NCBI GenBank assembly: GCA_902500775.1
Contig: CABVRZ010000006.1
Span: forward strand, 62,001 to 126,000
Direction of reading: 5' to 3'
Length of the DNA stretch: 64,000 bases
DNA from: an uncultured Nitrospira sp.
Lineage (GTDB): Bacteria; Nitrospirota; Nitrospiria; Nitrospirales; Nitrospiraceae
A program made the translations under genes and the position numbers. Position 1 is the first letter of the stretch, and every line of letters begins with the position of its first letter. The notes beneath the pieces are model-generated. The model was not told the origin of the DNA. It saw only the letters and a list, made by a program, of their open reading frames with translations, and did not search any database. This document shows positions 18,106 through 28,424 of the stretch, piece after piece.

Positions 18106-19017
18106 GTGCAGGTGTTAGGAATTATTGTGAGCGTCGTGCTGATGGGAGTCATCGGCGGAAGTGACGCATCCGCATTGGACGTGGCTGATGTCGTGCGTCA
18201 ATGGACGACCGAGGGGAAAAAACTTGCAGAGGAACGGGCGAAGCTGCCGGCTCATGACGAGATGGCCCTCATCCCAGCTGGTGAGTTTCTCATGGGCAGT
18301 GACAAGAAGGCCGATCGGAATGCGTATCAGCCAGAACTCCCACAGCGAAGTGTCTATCTCGACTCCTATGAAATTGATCGGTTCGAGGTAACAACTGTCC
18401 AATTTTTGAAATTTGTCTTGGCGCATGATCTACCGCCTCTCATCGATTGGCAATACGACGGCGGCAATTTCCAGGACACTATGACAAACCATCCAGTTAT
18501 GCATGTGTCCTGGATTGATGCCGAAGCCTATTGCAAGTGGGCGGGGAAGCGCTTGCCCACGGAGGCTGAATGGGAGAAAGCAGCGCGTGGGGAGGACGGG
18601 CGCCTGTATCCGTGGGGCAATCAGATCGCCGGGTTGTCACGAGCCAACTTCGGTCGGACCGGCCTGTCTGGCCCTGTACGCGATCGCCCCGAACGATTGC
18701 TCTTGTACCCACCAATCATCTCAGTTGATAAATACGACAATGCGGTCAGCCCGTACGGATTATTCCAGATGTCCGGGAACGTAGCCGAATGGGTAGCTGA
18801 TTGGTACGATCCTAAGTACTATGCCGCGGCACCAACCAAAAATCCGAAGGGACCGGAGAAGGGAACGCAGCGAGGTTTTCGTGGCGGAAGCTGGATCGAC
18901 AGTACCCCCAGTGTACGGGTGGCTCAACGGAATGGAACGGGCCCTAACACTAAGATGAATTGGCTCGGCTTTCGCTGTGCACGAGATGCCAAACCCGCAG
19001 CAGACGCTCCCAACTAG
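18106..19017 (+). CDS. Exported SUMF1/NirV-like protein (2)
   Basis: This 303-residue protein starts at GTG 18106 behind an AAGGAGGAGG ribosome site and has a signal peptide (cleavage near 'GSDASALDV'). It carries a complete SUMF1 domain: 'MALIPAGEFLMGSDKKADR', 'RLPTEAEWEKAARGEDGRLYPWG', 'SPYGLFQMSGNVAEWVADWYD', 'FRGGSWIDS', 'GFRCAR'. The FGE active-site cysteines are missing. It is very close to the protein at 29216, sharing long blocks such as 'RANFGRTGLSGPVRDRPERL', so one arose from duplication of the other. Role is inferred from context with copper oxidases, as for NirV. Confidence 0.88.
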   Translation: MQVLGIIVSVVLMGVIGGSDASALDVADVVRQWTTEGKKLAEERAKLPAHDEMALIPAGEFLMGSDKKADRNAYQPELPQRSVYLDSYEIDRFEVTTVQFLKFVLAHDLPPLIDWQYDGGNFQDTMTNHPVMHVSWIDAEAYCKWAGKRLPTEAEWEKAARGEDGRLYPWGNQIAGLSRANFGRTGLSGPVRDRPERLLLYPPIISVDKYDNAVSPYGLFQMSGNVAEWVADWYDPKYYAAAPTKNPKGPEKGTQRGFRGGSWIDSTPSVRVAQRNGTGPNTKMNWLGFRCARDAKPAADAPN

Positions 19018-19136
19018 CTCCTCCTTCCCTGTTCAACAAGGGCTAACGCAAGCAGCCATGTCCGAGCATGGGGCACATGAGCCGAGGAGGGGCCACGCGA
19101 GGGAGAATTAGGGGAAACGGAGTAGACGTCCGCCGA

Positions 19137-19982
19137 CTATTTCCCCGGAACATCTGTGGCGCAACGAAATCCAGTAGACTCGTTACGCATGGTCGGGTCG
19201 CTCTCCACTCGGGTGAAGATGCGGACAGTTGGTGTTTCATTTTGCCAACCAGCTCCCCGGATGACCTTCTTCGACCCAGTTTCAGGACCTTTGGGATTTT
19301 TGTCCGGACTTTTCTCGTAATAATGGGCGTCATACCAGTCATGGACCCACTCCCAGACGTTGCCGGCCATATCATAGACTCCGTAAGGGCTCCTTCCCGC
19401 CTCATAACTCCCAACCGGCATAAGGGTTTTTACCCCAATCCAGCGTTGATTGTAGTTGAGATGTTTGGCGGTTGGCTCAACATTCCCCCATGGGAACCGT
19501 CGATCGGCTGTCCCTTTTGCTGCCTTTTCCCATTCTGCTTCCGTCGGTAGTCGTTTACCCGCCCATGAACAATACGCCTCTGCATCGGACCAATCCACGT
19601 TAATGACCGGACGCTCAGCGACCGATTCCGTCATGTGATCGCCTTCCCAGATATTTCGTGTTGGGCTCGTAAGATTCTGTGGCACACGATGTCCCGTCGC
19701 CTGGACGAATTCAAGATAGCGGCCATTCGTCACTTCAAATTTGTCGATCATAAATATGTCGACAAACACTTCATGCCGTGGATACTCATCACGCCCTCCA
19801 TCTCGGTCCCCGGATGGTACACCCATTGGAAACTTTCCAGCTGGAATCATCACCATCGGTGCGCCATCTTTACTGTGTGGCACCTCAACCGGCACTTGAG
19901 AAAGACGTTCTTCTGCAAATGAAAGCGAGACACTGAATAGACAACTCGACACCACAGCAAGCTTAAGAACTCGAATAAACAT
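19137..19982 (-). CDS. Exported SUMF1/NirV-like protein (3)
   Basis: This 281-residue protein starts at ATG 19982, with AAGGAG upstream, giving a signal peptide (cleavage near 'VSLSFAEE'). The SUMF1 domain shows 'MVMIPAGKFPMGVPSGDRDG', 'HEVFVDIFMIDKFEVTN', 'RLPTEAEWEKAAKG', 'SPYGVYDMAGNVWEWVHDWYD', 'VIRGAGWQNE' and 'GFRCATD'. The catalytic cysteines of FGE are absent. It ends a minus-strand run that begins with the cupredoxin gene at 23052 and converges on the SUMF1-like gene ending at 19017. Confidence 0.87.
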   Translation of the reverse strand: MFIRVLKLAVVSSCLFSVSLSFAEERLSQVPVEVPHSKDGAPMVMIPAGKFPMGVPSGDRDGGRDEYPRHEVFVDIFMIDKFEVTNGRYLEFVQATGHRVPQNLTSPTRNIWEGDHMTESVAERPVINVDWSDAEAYCSWAGKRLPTEAEWEKAAKGTADRRFPWGNVEPTAKHLNYNQRWIGVKTLMPVGSYEAGRSPYGVYDMAGNVWEWVHDWYDAHYYEKSPDKNPKGPETGSKKVIRGAGWQNETPTVRIFTRVESDPTMRNESTGFRCATDVPGK

Positions 19983-20097
19983 CAGAGCACGCTCCTTCCA
20001 CCAAAGCCGTCGGCGGTTGATCGTATCATAGTCAGTCGGTGAATGCCGCGTCATCCCCGCAGGACATCTTCCCCCCTCTCAATCGCAATCTCTGCAC

Positions 20098-21474
20098 CTA
20101 TTCATTGGACGAAAAGATGGTCAGCAACCCACCGCCTGCCGTAGCACGAACCGCATCGTCCTCGTCGTGAAGAGCGCCTCTGAGGACTGTCTGCACACCT
20201 GTTCCTTCGACCTTTGCCATTGAGCGGACGGCAGCCATCCGTACGCGAGGCACGGCATCCTGAACCAATACCATCAATGCAGCCTCCGCCGACCCTCGAT
20301 TTGTCTCTCCGGCATGTCCTAATGCTCGAGCCACAGCGGCACGAACGGCGGGCTCTTTCACATTCGTGAGGCTCCAAACAGAATCGGCGACGACCTCATA
20401 CCGTTCCCCATGCTCCAGCAGCGCACCGATCACGAACGCTCTGACTGCGGCGTCACGATCCTCAAGTGCCTTGATCAACAGTGGTCCGGAGTTCAGCCCA
20501 TGAAACTTCCCTAAGCTGACTGCAGCGGCGATCCGTACCGGAGGGAGTGGATCCTTTAGCAGCCGGCTGAGTATGACAAGTGCTTCTGCAGACGGTAGAC
20601 GACCAAATCCTGTCGCGGCAGCTCCACGTACTGATGGTTGTTGATGCTCGCTCGCTTCTTTGAGGATAGGGAATACTCCTGTCGCTTGAAGCTCGACCAA
20701 TGCACGAATGGCTGCGGTTCTTTCATCGGGATTAGGTGCTTTGGCATAACGGACCAGCACATCACAACCCTTTGATCGTTTGAGATGACAAAACACCTCG
20801 GCTGCCGCAACGCGAACGCGCACTTCCGGGTCCTTCAGTAAGGGCTCAATCAGTGAAATGACCGACGCATCATGTGATTTTATAAATCCTTTGAGCACCG
20901 CCTCTTTGACCAGCGCAGCTTGGTCTTCCAACGCCCCGCGGAACTTTAGTGAACGGCGACCGGCCTCGAAGTTCGCGAGCCCCTCAGCCGCTAAGGCTCT
21001 GACGAGACCTGACTGATCGGTCAGTCCCGCCTCCAGGAACGAAAGCGATTCAGGACTATGCCACTCTTTCAGGGCAGTGTAGGCTGCCCCTCGCATCTGC
21101 TCTCGCATATCATTCGTCAGAATGACGATGAATCCGAGTGCGACCTCCCGCAGAAGCAACCGATCCTCCTGCTTCACGTTCTGCGTCAGAGTTTCATATT
21201 CTGTCAAAGCTTCCTTCGGCTTACCGAGCCTCAGCAACGTGCGAATCTTGAGCCGACGCACATCCGGCAACCCGGCAGCCTCATGATCCAGCCGGTCTAA
21301 CTCCTCAAGAGTTTTTGGATACTCTTTCGCGTCATAGAGTCGCTGTATCTCCGAAACGTCAGACGTAGTTCCAGCGAAGATAGTGCCGACGATCGTCGGT
21401 GGTAACCACATCACGCCTATGAGCATGACTGCGGTAAGTCGGATCGTCTGAACAATCATGGTGCTATTTCTCAT
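20098..21474 (-). CDS. Exported HEAT-repeat protein with N-terminal TPR-like segment
   Basis: This 458-residue protein has a hydrophobic export signal (residues 10-35). A TPR-like helical segment (about 40-95, 'LDRLDHEAAGLPDVRRLKIRTLLRLGKPKEAL' region) precedes at least eight HEAT/PBS-lyase repeats, seen as recurring 'D...VR.AAA..LG' patterns (for example 'DPEVRVRVAAAEVF' and 'DPLPPVRIAAAVSLGK'). Such solenoids are protein-binding scaffolds. The gene overlaps the end of the LolA-like gene upstream by 11 bases, so it belongs to that operon. It may hold together components of the copper system, which is inference. Confidence 0.85.
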   Translation of the reverse strand: MRNSTMIVQTIRLTAVMLIGVMWLPPTIVGTIFAGTTSDVSEIQRLYDAKEYPKTLEELDRLDHEAAGLPDVRRLKIRTLLRLGKPKEALTEYETLTQNVKQEDRLLLREVALGFIVILTNDMREQMRGAAYTALKEWHSPESLSFLEAGLTDQSGLVRALAAEGLANFEAGRRSLKFRGALEDQAALVKEAVLKGFIKSHDASVISLIEPLLKDPEVRVRVAAAEVFCHLKRSKGCDVLVRYAKAPNPDERTAAIRALVELQATGVFPILKEASEHQQPSVRGAAATGFGRLPSAEALVILSRLLKDPLPPVRIAAAVSLGKFHGLNSGPLLIKALEDRDAAVRAFVIGALLEHGERYEVVADSVWSLTNVKEPAVRAAVARALGHAGETNRGSAEAALMVLVQDAVPRVRMAAVRSMAKVEGTGVQTVLRGALHDEDDAVRATAGGGLLTIFSSNE

Positions 21475-22093
21475 GTCGTTGGAAAGCCTCGCTTAGACGT
21501 TTGCTGTACCCTGGCGGTTCCTCGAAATACATACGAGGCTGGGGCGAAATTCTCAGTCTCTCATACTCAAACGACCAATCCCGATCCTGGCTGACCAACT
21601 TGAGCACAATGCCCACCTCCGCATCAACCCACTCATAGAATCGCTCAGGGAATCCATTCCGTTCTACGTGAACGTTGAACAATCGTGCCGCACGACCAGC
21701 CACTGTCGCGTCACCGACAATTATTCTGCTTGTCTCTCCCACAAGCTCCGTGCGTATCGATGGGGCATCATCCCTGACAGGCAAGACCAGGATATGTTTT
21801 TGTTGAGGAAGGATGTACCATCGTTCCCCAAGATCCAGTCGAATGATTTCGATTGCTGAAAAGCCACGCTCGGTCCGGATGGCATACCTATACTCCAATC
21901 TGAGCCGATCTCCCTTCCCAAACACCTGCACGTCATATTGTTTTCCGTCCACCCGTTTGATGAGTGTACCGGAAAATTCAGGCTCAGCAGGAAGCGTGTC
22001 ACCGGCCGTCGCAATCCAGAGAGGCCACCACAGGGTTGCAACACAGCTGAGCAGCAGAAGCACTGACCTACGGGATCTTCCTATCTCGCGCAT
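21464..22093 (-). CDS. Exported LolA/DUF4412-like protein (3)
   Basis: This 209-residue protein has a signal peptide (cleavage near 'IATAGDTLP'). The mature domain follows the same plan as the proteins at 15219 and 17482: 'FSGTLIKRVDGKQYDVQVFGKGDRLRLEYRY', 'IEIIRLDLGERWYILPQQKHILVLP', 'ATVAGRAARLFNVHV', 'FYEWVDAEVGIVLKL'. It lies 11 bases after the cupredoxin gene and overlaps the HEAT-repeat gene by 11 bases, so all three are co-transcribed. Confidence 0.75.
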   Translation of the reverse strand: MREIGRSRRSVLLLLSCVATLWWPLWIATAGDTLPAEPEFSGTLIKRVDGKQYDVQVFGKGDRLRLEYRYAIRTERGFSAIEIIRLDLGERWYILPQQKHILVLPVRDDAPSIRTELVGETSRIIVGDATVAGRAARLFNVHVERNGFPERFYEWVDAEVGIVLKLVSQDRDWSFEYERLRISPQPRMYFEEPPGYSKRLSEAFQRHEK

Positions 22094-22104
22094 GGCACCA
22101 ATCG

Positions 22105-23052
22105 CTACCGTTGGGTTTCAACCAGTGGTTGAATATCGATGGAATACCCCAATGACTTAAGACCAAACCGAGGATTGTCCATGACTTGATGGGCCGTCCG
22201 ATTTCCTTTTGGCGCTGGCAATGCAACCTGCTCGACGAGTTTTCCATCCGGTCGTACGCTCACCAATTTCGTTATCCCAGGTCCCGTCTGTGGATGCCAG
22301 ACCACCAACTGATATGTGCCCGGTGGAATACGATCGATCATGAACTTCCCCTCGGCATCCGTCAGGGCATAGTAGGGATTGTTTACGGCCATTGCCCAAC
22401 TTTCCATATAGGCATGGAACCCACACTGCATGTAGAAGGTCCGGCGACCTTTATTGAGATAGATCGGCCCAATCAGTGACTTCCCAGGCGCATGCGTATG
22501 CATCGCGTGGAGATCGCCCCGATGATGCTGATGGTTCATGATGAGAGGCGTATTGAACAGTACACGCGCTCCGGCTTCCGGCGAGGTCTCATACCCCTGA
22601 ATGTCATGCATGACAGGATCCATATTGATCACTTCGACGGCGTGTCCGTTGCGGACGATCGTCATAAACGGCTGAAACATACAGTCACGAGCTTCGATCA
22701 ATGGAACCGAGACTTCAAAAGGCTTTCCGGCATCAATCCCTTCAAGCAGCACAATGGCATCTTTCAAGCCTCCCTGAGGGCTCACAACAAAGTCGTGCAG
22801 CAAGCGCCATCCACGCCCATTGGAAATGCGCCCACAATACATTGGGTCAGGGAAGGTAATGAGGTTGAACCCTTTTGGTTGAGGCACAACTCCATCAAGC
22901 GTAATCGTGCCTTCAATCGTTCCTCCATGCTCCACATCTATCACATCATAGGAATACACAACCGCAGCTGTCAGGAGCAGCGTAAGAACTCCACTACCAA
23001 GAACAAACGAGATACGTCCTGTGCTCACCGTTCTCTCCTCTTGGGTGTCCAT
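22105..23052 (-). CDS. Exported amicyanin-like cupredoxin fused to a carboxypeptidase-regulatory-like domain (2)
   Basis: This 315-residue protein has an N-terminal hydrophobic segment at residues 15-35, which could be an uncleaved anchor or a signal. The copper ligands are H149 in 'INMDPVMHDIQGYE', then C210, H213 and M216 in 'QCGFHAYM', the amicyanin spacing. Between them is a His-rich loop (residues 172-188: HQHHRGDLHAMHTH) that could bind extra metal. The C-terminus is a carboxypeptidase-regulatory-like domain ('DAEGKFMIDRIPPGTYQLVV'). Conserved C73 and C124 match the paralogues. It heads the run cupredoxin, LolA-like, HEAT, SUMF1-like, downstream of the second giant oxidase. Confidence 0.83.
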   Translation of the reverse strand: MDTQEERTVSTGRISFVLGSGVLTLLLTAAVVYSYDVIDVEHGGTIEGTITLDGVVPQPKGFNLITFPDPMYCGRISNGRGWRLLHDFVVSPQGGLKDAIVLLEGIDAGKPFEVSVPLIEARDCMFQPFMTIVRNGHAVEVINMDPVMHDIQGYETSPEAGARVLFNTPLIMNHQHHRGDLHAMHTHAPGKSLIGPIYLNKGRRTFYMQCGFHAYMESWAMAVNNPYYALTDAEGKFMIDRIPPGTYQLVVWHPQTGPGITKLVSVRPDGKLVEQVALPAPKGNRTAHQVMDNPRFGLKSLGYSIDIQPLVETQR

Positions 23053-23363
23053 TCAGTGATTCTACATTTGAATCATCGAGAGAAATTCATCCTTCATATC
23101 GTGAGTGGTATTATACAGATTGGAGATAGGATCCAACAATTTGTTGGCAACGTGTGGTCCCTTCTCGCTGGCACCACCCGCTCAGTGTGTCTGGGACTCA
23201 TCACAAACGAATCGTGGCTGTTGTCACCAACCGATTCAGCGTCACCATCATTGATCTACTCCTCCTGTGATCCGCAACTGAGCAGTTGAAGCCCAAGTTA
23301 CGTACCCAGCCATCGGATAACGTGTACTCCTAGAGCATCTGACTGAGAGGAGTCAGAAAAAAA

Positions 23364-23388
23364 GGAGCCGTACCAATGGTACGGCTCC
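23364..23388 (-). terminator. Strong rho-independent terminator after the second giant oxidase
   Basis: An 11-base perfect stem GGAGCCGTACC / GGTACGGCTCC with a 3-base loop. On the minus strand it is followed by seven T residues. It lies 30 bases past the stop at 23419. The rest of the gap to the next gene (23053-23363) shows no convincing coding frame. Confidence 0.9.
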
Positions 23389-23418
23389 CCTTGTTTCCCC
23401 CAAGCTGTGTGAAGCGGA

Positions 23419-26400
23419 CTATTTCAAGACCGTTGGCAGAACCCTCGGCTCATGATCTGCTTCTGCATGCTTGGAACCAACTCCAGCCGCGCTTAACGAT
23501 TGAATCCTATTGTCGCCATTCGGCAACACTCTCAGGAACCCCCATTGACCTGACTGGGAGTACGGCAGCCGTTGATTACTATAGACATAGTCACCGGACA
23601 ATCGGTACGGCCCTCCGGCTGAAGAAATGAATACATCGAGAACTTCAGAACCAGAGAATTCGACGACGCTGATCTGGTCGGCTCCTCGCATATACGGTTC
23701 AATCGGCCACTCATGCTTCTCAACGCTGAACATGCCATTCTGCTCATTATTTGCACCGATCACATGAATTCGTACCGGATCACCGGCATGTGACTCAATG
23801 ATCGGTGTCGCCGGATCCTCAGGCTTGTCCGCCTTACAGGGTTGAAACATCTTACCCAACGAACAGCCCTGATCTTGCCGATATAAATAGGGTTCGGACC
23901 GGTAGTTGATGCCGGTCAGACCCGCCACGTTTTGCACGTACGGCATGAAGCTCGTCCCGATGATGTTATCCTCATCCTGGAAGAAGAGTGCGACATCACG
24001 ATAGTTATGGCGCATTTCGTTCCCAGAGATGGACTTGTCCACTATCACGTCGGCAGCCCAGGCATTTTTGTTCGATAAATCGACACCTGTCTTTGGATCT
24101 CGATATTTGGATCCCTTTGGACCAACCACGATTGCACCGAACAAGCCGTTGCGTGGATTGGTCATCACATTACCCCAATCCCACACCAGCGAGGTAGTCT
24201 CTCCGTTGAATGGATCAGCATAGAAAGTGTACACACGTTCAGCAGCTGGTGCGATCGTCTGATCACCAGAATTGTTGCCGACATTGGCACCTAACGAATC
24301 CTTCGGATCAAATGCGAGTCCGATTGCCGAAAATGAAGCCTTACTAGCCTTCATCTTATTCTTCAGATTCACCTTCACACAGTCCCCAACGTTAACCCGA
24401 AGTGTGAGTGGCATCGGTTTGGTGTTTCCAGACACCTTGGCCACATCATCCTCCAGCGCGTAAATCTTTGCATCTGGATTGGAGATTTGAATCTTTCGCT
24501 CAAAATCTACTTCGATTGTCTCGGGCGCCTTGGGGTTAAACGTCATCGACGGATAATCCATCGCCACCACATTGAAGCTCTTGACCGGAGCATCAGCTGG
24601 ACACACCGGTAAGGGCTTCTGAATTTCCCCCTTATTGGAGAATCCGGCAGGCAATTTCTTCAAATCCGGCCGTTCCTGATCATACACGCGCACGATGCCC
24701 CATCCGCCTTCGGATAGTTTTGATGACCGACCGTTAAAGTGAATATAGTCCCCAGGCTGATGACGAGGACCACCCGCCTCAGGTACCACTAAGTCATACC
24801 GTTCTGCAATACCCACATGAATGGAGTTCTTCCGGTTTGCATCTGGTGCATACCGCTCGGTCCAAAAGGTATGGCCAGACAAGGTCCAGGTCATCGTCTC
24901 GTTCATAAGGGTATGCAACAGCCGGAACACCATGGTGTCGCCGGTGTAGGCCCTCAGAAGCGGCGTATAGGGATCTCCATGGATCTGGCTGTTGAAGATT
25001 TGCGAAACATCCGGATTGGTTGCCAAGCGCTGTGCAATTGGGCCAGCCCTGAAGTTCAGACCGCTTCCGGTCGTATGGGTGCCTCCGTTCAAGAACGGCA
25101 TCGGAGTCATGTAAATTTTTTCAGGCATCACAAACGATACGGTTTTCCCAGCCTCCAGCGCCACCTCGATCGGTTGCCCTGGCGGGTTCCCCGCCGTGAC
25201 GATATTGACGGTATGTGGGACCGTATCGTGCACCTGAACCATTAACTCACGGAAACTATTATTCACTCCATGGCCCACAGGTTCGTTCGTGTGAATATCC
25301 GCGATTGGGCCACTGCGTATCTCTCTTCCGGTCACAGGATCGTGATAGGTGGACCCAACCGGCTCGGCGATGAATGTCCCAAACCCGCCATGCGGCCAGG
25401 TTGTTGCACCGAATGCATGGTCGTGCCAAAACACAGTTCCCACGTCCGCATCCACCCAGAACCGTTGACGAACAAATTCAACCGTCACAATGTCCTTGGC
25501 AGGATGATCGTGCTTCAGCCCCTTCGATAGCGTGATCTGGTTACCATTGATCGACTTGATTCGCGCGATCTCGTTACCCTTCACATTGTCTGCACCAACC
25601 ATGATCAAGGTTCCCACATGATACTGCTTGGCATTCTTGACAGACAGTGTGTTGGCCCCCTTCTTTGCAGCCGAGTTCAGCACAGTATTCATCGGAGCAG
25701 GAAGCCCCTTTGGATTCTTCTTCTCAAGCATCGTGAACGGACGCACCGACTGCTCATAGGAGAATCCGGTGATCACGCCATCTGATGCCTGATTGTCAAA
25801 CTGAAGGAAATGCCAGTGCGTGTTAATTTTTGACGCCTGGAAATTCGTGTAATCATCGTCGTCCCACTCACTGGTCAACGTCCAATCCACGCAGTCATAA
25901 ATGTTCCCACGTACGACTAACGGATACTTGAGATCGTCATTGGCGCGAACCGCGGCTTCTTCTTCGTGCAGTACGTAGATCAAACCGTTTTGATCAATGA
26001 CGGCCGGTTCCTTCCCTTGCGCCTTGGCAATCTTGATCGGCACTTTGATGAAATGGACATTGTAACTCTTCCGCCCCGCGTTCACTGGACAGAGACTCCA
26101 ATTCCCCTGCTCACCGGGCTTGGCTTGATCGAGACTCTCCTCTCCATTGTCGTCGCGCCGAATCATCTCCAACCAGGGTGCCCCGACGTGATTCGGAGAA
26201 AACATGACCCTCTTCCCAAAATGCGGAGTGAGATGGGGCCAGGCTACCTTCCCCGTCAGCGGCTCAAACATGATCGGGTGCCGCTTGCCTGGATGAGTTG
26301 ACACGTACTTTGGGTTGACGATCGTACTTTCCTTTTCGCTCATTGCACGAGTGCCTTCCCATGTCCAATCCAGCACGGTGGCATCGTACGAGACGATCTG

Positions 26401-28251
26401 GCCTTTTTCATCATCCTTATGGCCAGGCTTCCCGGCTGGTGGCAACTGCATCGCCACCCAATCCTTGATCGTAATCGTCGCCGGATTCCCTTTCCAGTTG
26501 CTCTTACCCTTCTCCACAATCTTAAATTGCGTTCCGAACCAATCAACAGTCTGACCGATCAACTTGTCTGACGAAATAGGCACCTTGATACGACCCTTCC
26601 GATCCGGTAACTCTCGAAGATCGGGCATCACGTCGTTTCGCAGCTCACCCTGCTGGATGGTGTTGTAGACACGCCAGTAACCCCACATGCCTGAAACGTA
26701 ATGGTGCGCCACGTGGCAATGAAACAGGAAATCACCAGCCAACTGTTGGCACAGCCCGGAGCCGCATTCCGTCTCCAAATCCAATGCCTCTGAAGGACCG
26801 ACGACTTCCACATCGACTCGATCGGTCTTGGCACGGATGACCGGATACTTGACCGGACCATTCATCGCTGTGGCCCATAGATTCATATCATCAATGGCTC
26901 TCGGACTCCGTGGCCAACGGATGGACCCACCATGCGGATGATGGCTATGGAACACCTCTGATCCACCGTGAACAAGACGGAACTTTGCCGGGTCGCCGAT
27001 ATAGGAGCGAGGGATGGTCGGAGAAGGGTCGCCGAACGTATAGGAACCGTACCCCATCGACTCATCTTCAAACCCAAAATACTCATGCTGTAAATGCATG
27101 TTATTGATCCCGAATGGCTCGCTCCGATAGTTGATCGCGCGGCCCCCAGGACGATACGTATCCGTCAACGGATCACGTTGCGGCAAGAAATCACCCTTCT
27201 TGTTTAACGGGCGGAAGGCCTCGTCGCCAACTTCATGGTAATACAATACGAATTCACGGAAGTCGGGACCAGTCCCGTTCTTGATCATCACCTGCCACCC
27301 ACTAGTGGCCGGAGTCGCATCTCCGGTTCCGAGCGGCTCCCAATACGTGGAGCCTTTGGGTTCCACAATAAAAGAACCGAACATGCCCATGACCGTCAAC
27401 TCACGATCGTTACTGTACGTGTGGAACTGACGAACCCCCTCCTGCAAATCGGGAAGAAGGTACCATTCCAAATCCACAGGTTTGTCTTTCGCAGCAATCG
27501 CATCAGCATTACTCGTCGTGGCCGCCGCTCCCGTCTTACTCACGACCATCGAGGAGCCATGGATATGCAGACTGACGTCCTCACCACCCTCTAACTTGTT
27601 ACTCAGCTTGATCTTAAGACAATCGCCCTGATTCGCGCGGATCGTCAGAGGTTGAATCCACTGCGCTTGCACACCGGCAATCACGGCCCCTGGATCAAAC
27701 CCCTCTTTTTCCCTTGCTTCCCTGTTCTTGGTTTCTTCAGCCCTCACCTTATTGATATCTTCGTCCAACACATACATGTAGCCAGGATAAAAATCGAGCC
27801 ACTGATTGAGTGTGATCTCGACGTTTATCGCGGAAACATTATACTGCTTCACTGGCGCACCGGCCGGGCACCTACCGCCTCCGTTCGCAGCCACTGGTTC
27901 TGCTCGAGGATCAGACATGAGCAACATATCCTGGCCGCCCGCTCCGTACTGGTGCATCATGGCGGAAGTGTTGTACATGCCGCTATTCACGGCCTGCACC
28001 TGCGGATCCTTGGACATATGATCCATGATGCGCTGGTGCTGCTGTTCGACCTTCGCAGATCGATCTGCGCGTCCTGACATGGCATCTTCAACAATTGTCT
28101 GGCCCTTGAGCTGTTCAGCCCAAGCCGGCAGCTGGTGATTCATCGCGACGTGCGACGAACTCTCAGCAGTCGCCACCGCCGGTATCGCTAAGAGCGCGAC
28201 ACCAGCGAGCCCGAGCAACACGCTATTGTAAGGTGAACCGAAACGAAGCAT
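23419..28251 (-). CDS. Giant six-domain multicopper oxidase 2 (secreted)
   Basis: This 1610-residue secreted oxidase has a signal peptide (cleavage near 'AVATAESS') and a His/Met-rich linker to about residue 125. It then has three two-cupredoxin units with the same unit-start signature as its paralogues ('RCPAGAPVKQYNV', 'LCPVNAGRKSYNV', 'VCPADAPVKSFNV'). Copper motifs: H435-S-H-H-P-H440, H511-C-H-VAH-H517 with M522, H812-W-H814 and H943-D-H945. The HSH of oxidase 1 in the first domain is replaced ('RQFHTYSND'), so that site is not needed for the core cluster. AAGGAGG lies 7 bases before the ATG. A sigma-70-like promoter lies upstream and a strong terminator downstream, so it may be monocistronic. 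Substrate unknown. Confidence 0.9.
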   Translation of the reverse strand: MLRFGSPYNSVLLGLAGVALLAIPAVATAESSSHVAMNHQLPAWAEQLKGQTIVEDAMSGRADRSAKVEQQHQRIMDHMSKDPQVQAVNSGMYNTSAMMHQYGAGGQDMLLMSDPRAEPVAANGGGRCPAGAPVKQYNVSAINVEITLNQWLDFYPGYMYVLDEDINKVRAEETKNREAREKEGFDPGAVIAGVQAQWIQPLTIRANQGDCLKIKLSNKLEGGEDVSLHIHGSSMVVSKTGAAATTSNADAIAAKDKPVDLEWYLLPDLQEGVRQFHTYSNDRELTVMGMFGSFIVEPKGSTYWEPLGTGDATPATSGWQVMIKNGTGPDFREFVLYYHEVGDEAFRPLNKKGDFLPQRDPLTDTYRPGGRAINYRSEPFGINNMHLQHEYFGFEDESMGYGSYTFGDPSPTIPRSYIGDPAKFRLVHGGSEVFHSHHPHGGSIRWPRSPRAIDDMNLWATAMNGPVKYPVIRAKTDRVDVEVVGPSEALDLETECGSGLCQQLAGDFLFHCHVAHHYVSGMWGYWRVYNTIQQGELRNDVMPDLRELPDRKGRIKVPISSDKLIGQTVDWFGTQFKIVEKGKSNWKGNPATITIKDWVAMQLPPAGKPGHKDDEKGQIVSYDATVLDWTWEGTRAMSEKESTIVNPKYVSTHPGKRHPIMFEPLTGKVAWPHLTPHFGKRVMFSPNHVGAPWLEMIRRDDNGEESLDQAKPGEQGNWSLCPVNAGRKSYNVHFIKVPIKIAKAQGKEPAVIDQNGLIYVLHEEEAAVRANDDLKYPLVVRGNIYDCVDWTLTSEWDDDDYTNFQASKINTHWHFLQFDNQASDGVITGFSYEQSVRPFTMLEKKNPKGLPAPMNTVLNSAAKKGANTLSVKNAKQYHVGTLIMVGADNVKGNEIARIKSINGNQITLSKGLKHDHPAKDIVTVEFVRQRFWVDADVGTVFWHDHAFGATTWPHGGFGTFIAEPVGSTYHDPVTGREIRSGPIADIHTNEPVGHGVNNSFRELMVQVHDTVPHTVNIVTAGNPPGQPIEVALEAGKTVSFVMPEKIYMTPMPFLNGGTHTTGSGLNFRAGPIAQRLATNPDVSQIFNSQIHGDPYTPLLRAYTGDTMVFRLLHTLMNETMTWTLSGHTFWTERYAPDANRKNSIHVGIAERYDLVVPEAGGPRHQPGDYIHFNGRSSKLSEGGWGIVRVYDQERPDLKKLPAGFSNKGEIQKPLPVCPADAPVKSFNVVAMDYPSMTFNPKAPETIEVDFERKIQISNPDAKIYALEDDVAKVSGNTKPMPLTLRVNVGDCVKVNLKNKMKASKASFSAIGLAFDPKDSLGANVGNNSGDQTIAPAAERVYTFYADPFNGETTSLVWDWGNVMTNPRNGLFGAIVVGPKGSKYRDPKTGVDLSNKNAWAADVIVDKSISGNEMRHNYRDVALFFQDEDNIIGTSFMPYVQNVAGLTGINYRSEPYLYRQDQGCSLGKMFQPCKADKPEDPATPIIESHAGDPVRIHVIGANNEQNGMFSVEKHEWPIEPYMRGADQISVVEFSGSEVLDVFISSAGGPYRLSGDYVYSNQRLPYSQSGQWGFLRVLPNGDNRIQSLSAAGVGSKHAEADHEPRVLPTVLK

Positions 28252-28424
28252 GGACCGACCTCCTTGCTAAGTTGAGAATAGTGAGAGGGGCGGCACTGAA
28301 GCAACTACCCCTTCTCCATAAATTATGTGGAAGAATTTAAGCGAAGATTGTTTGTTTAGATCGAAAACCTCCCGGATGAGTCATACCTAAAATTGACATC
28401 AGTACACGAAAAACTGAGAGCTGC

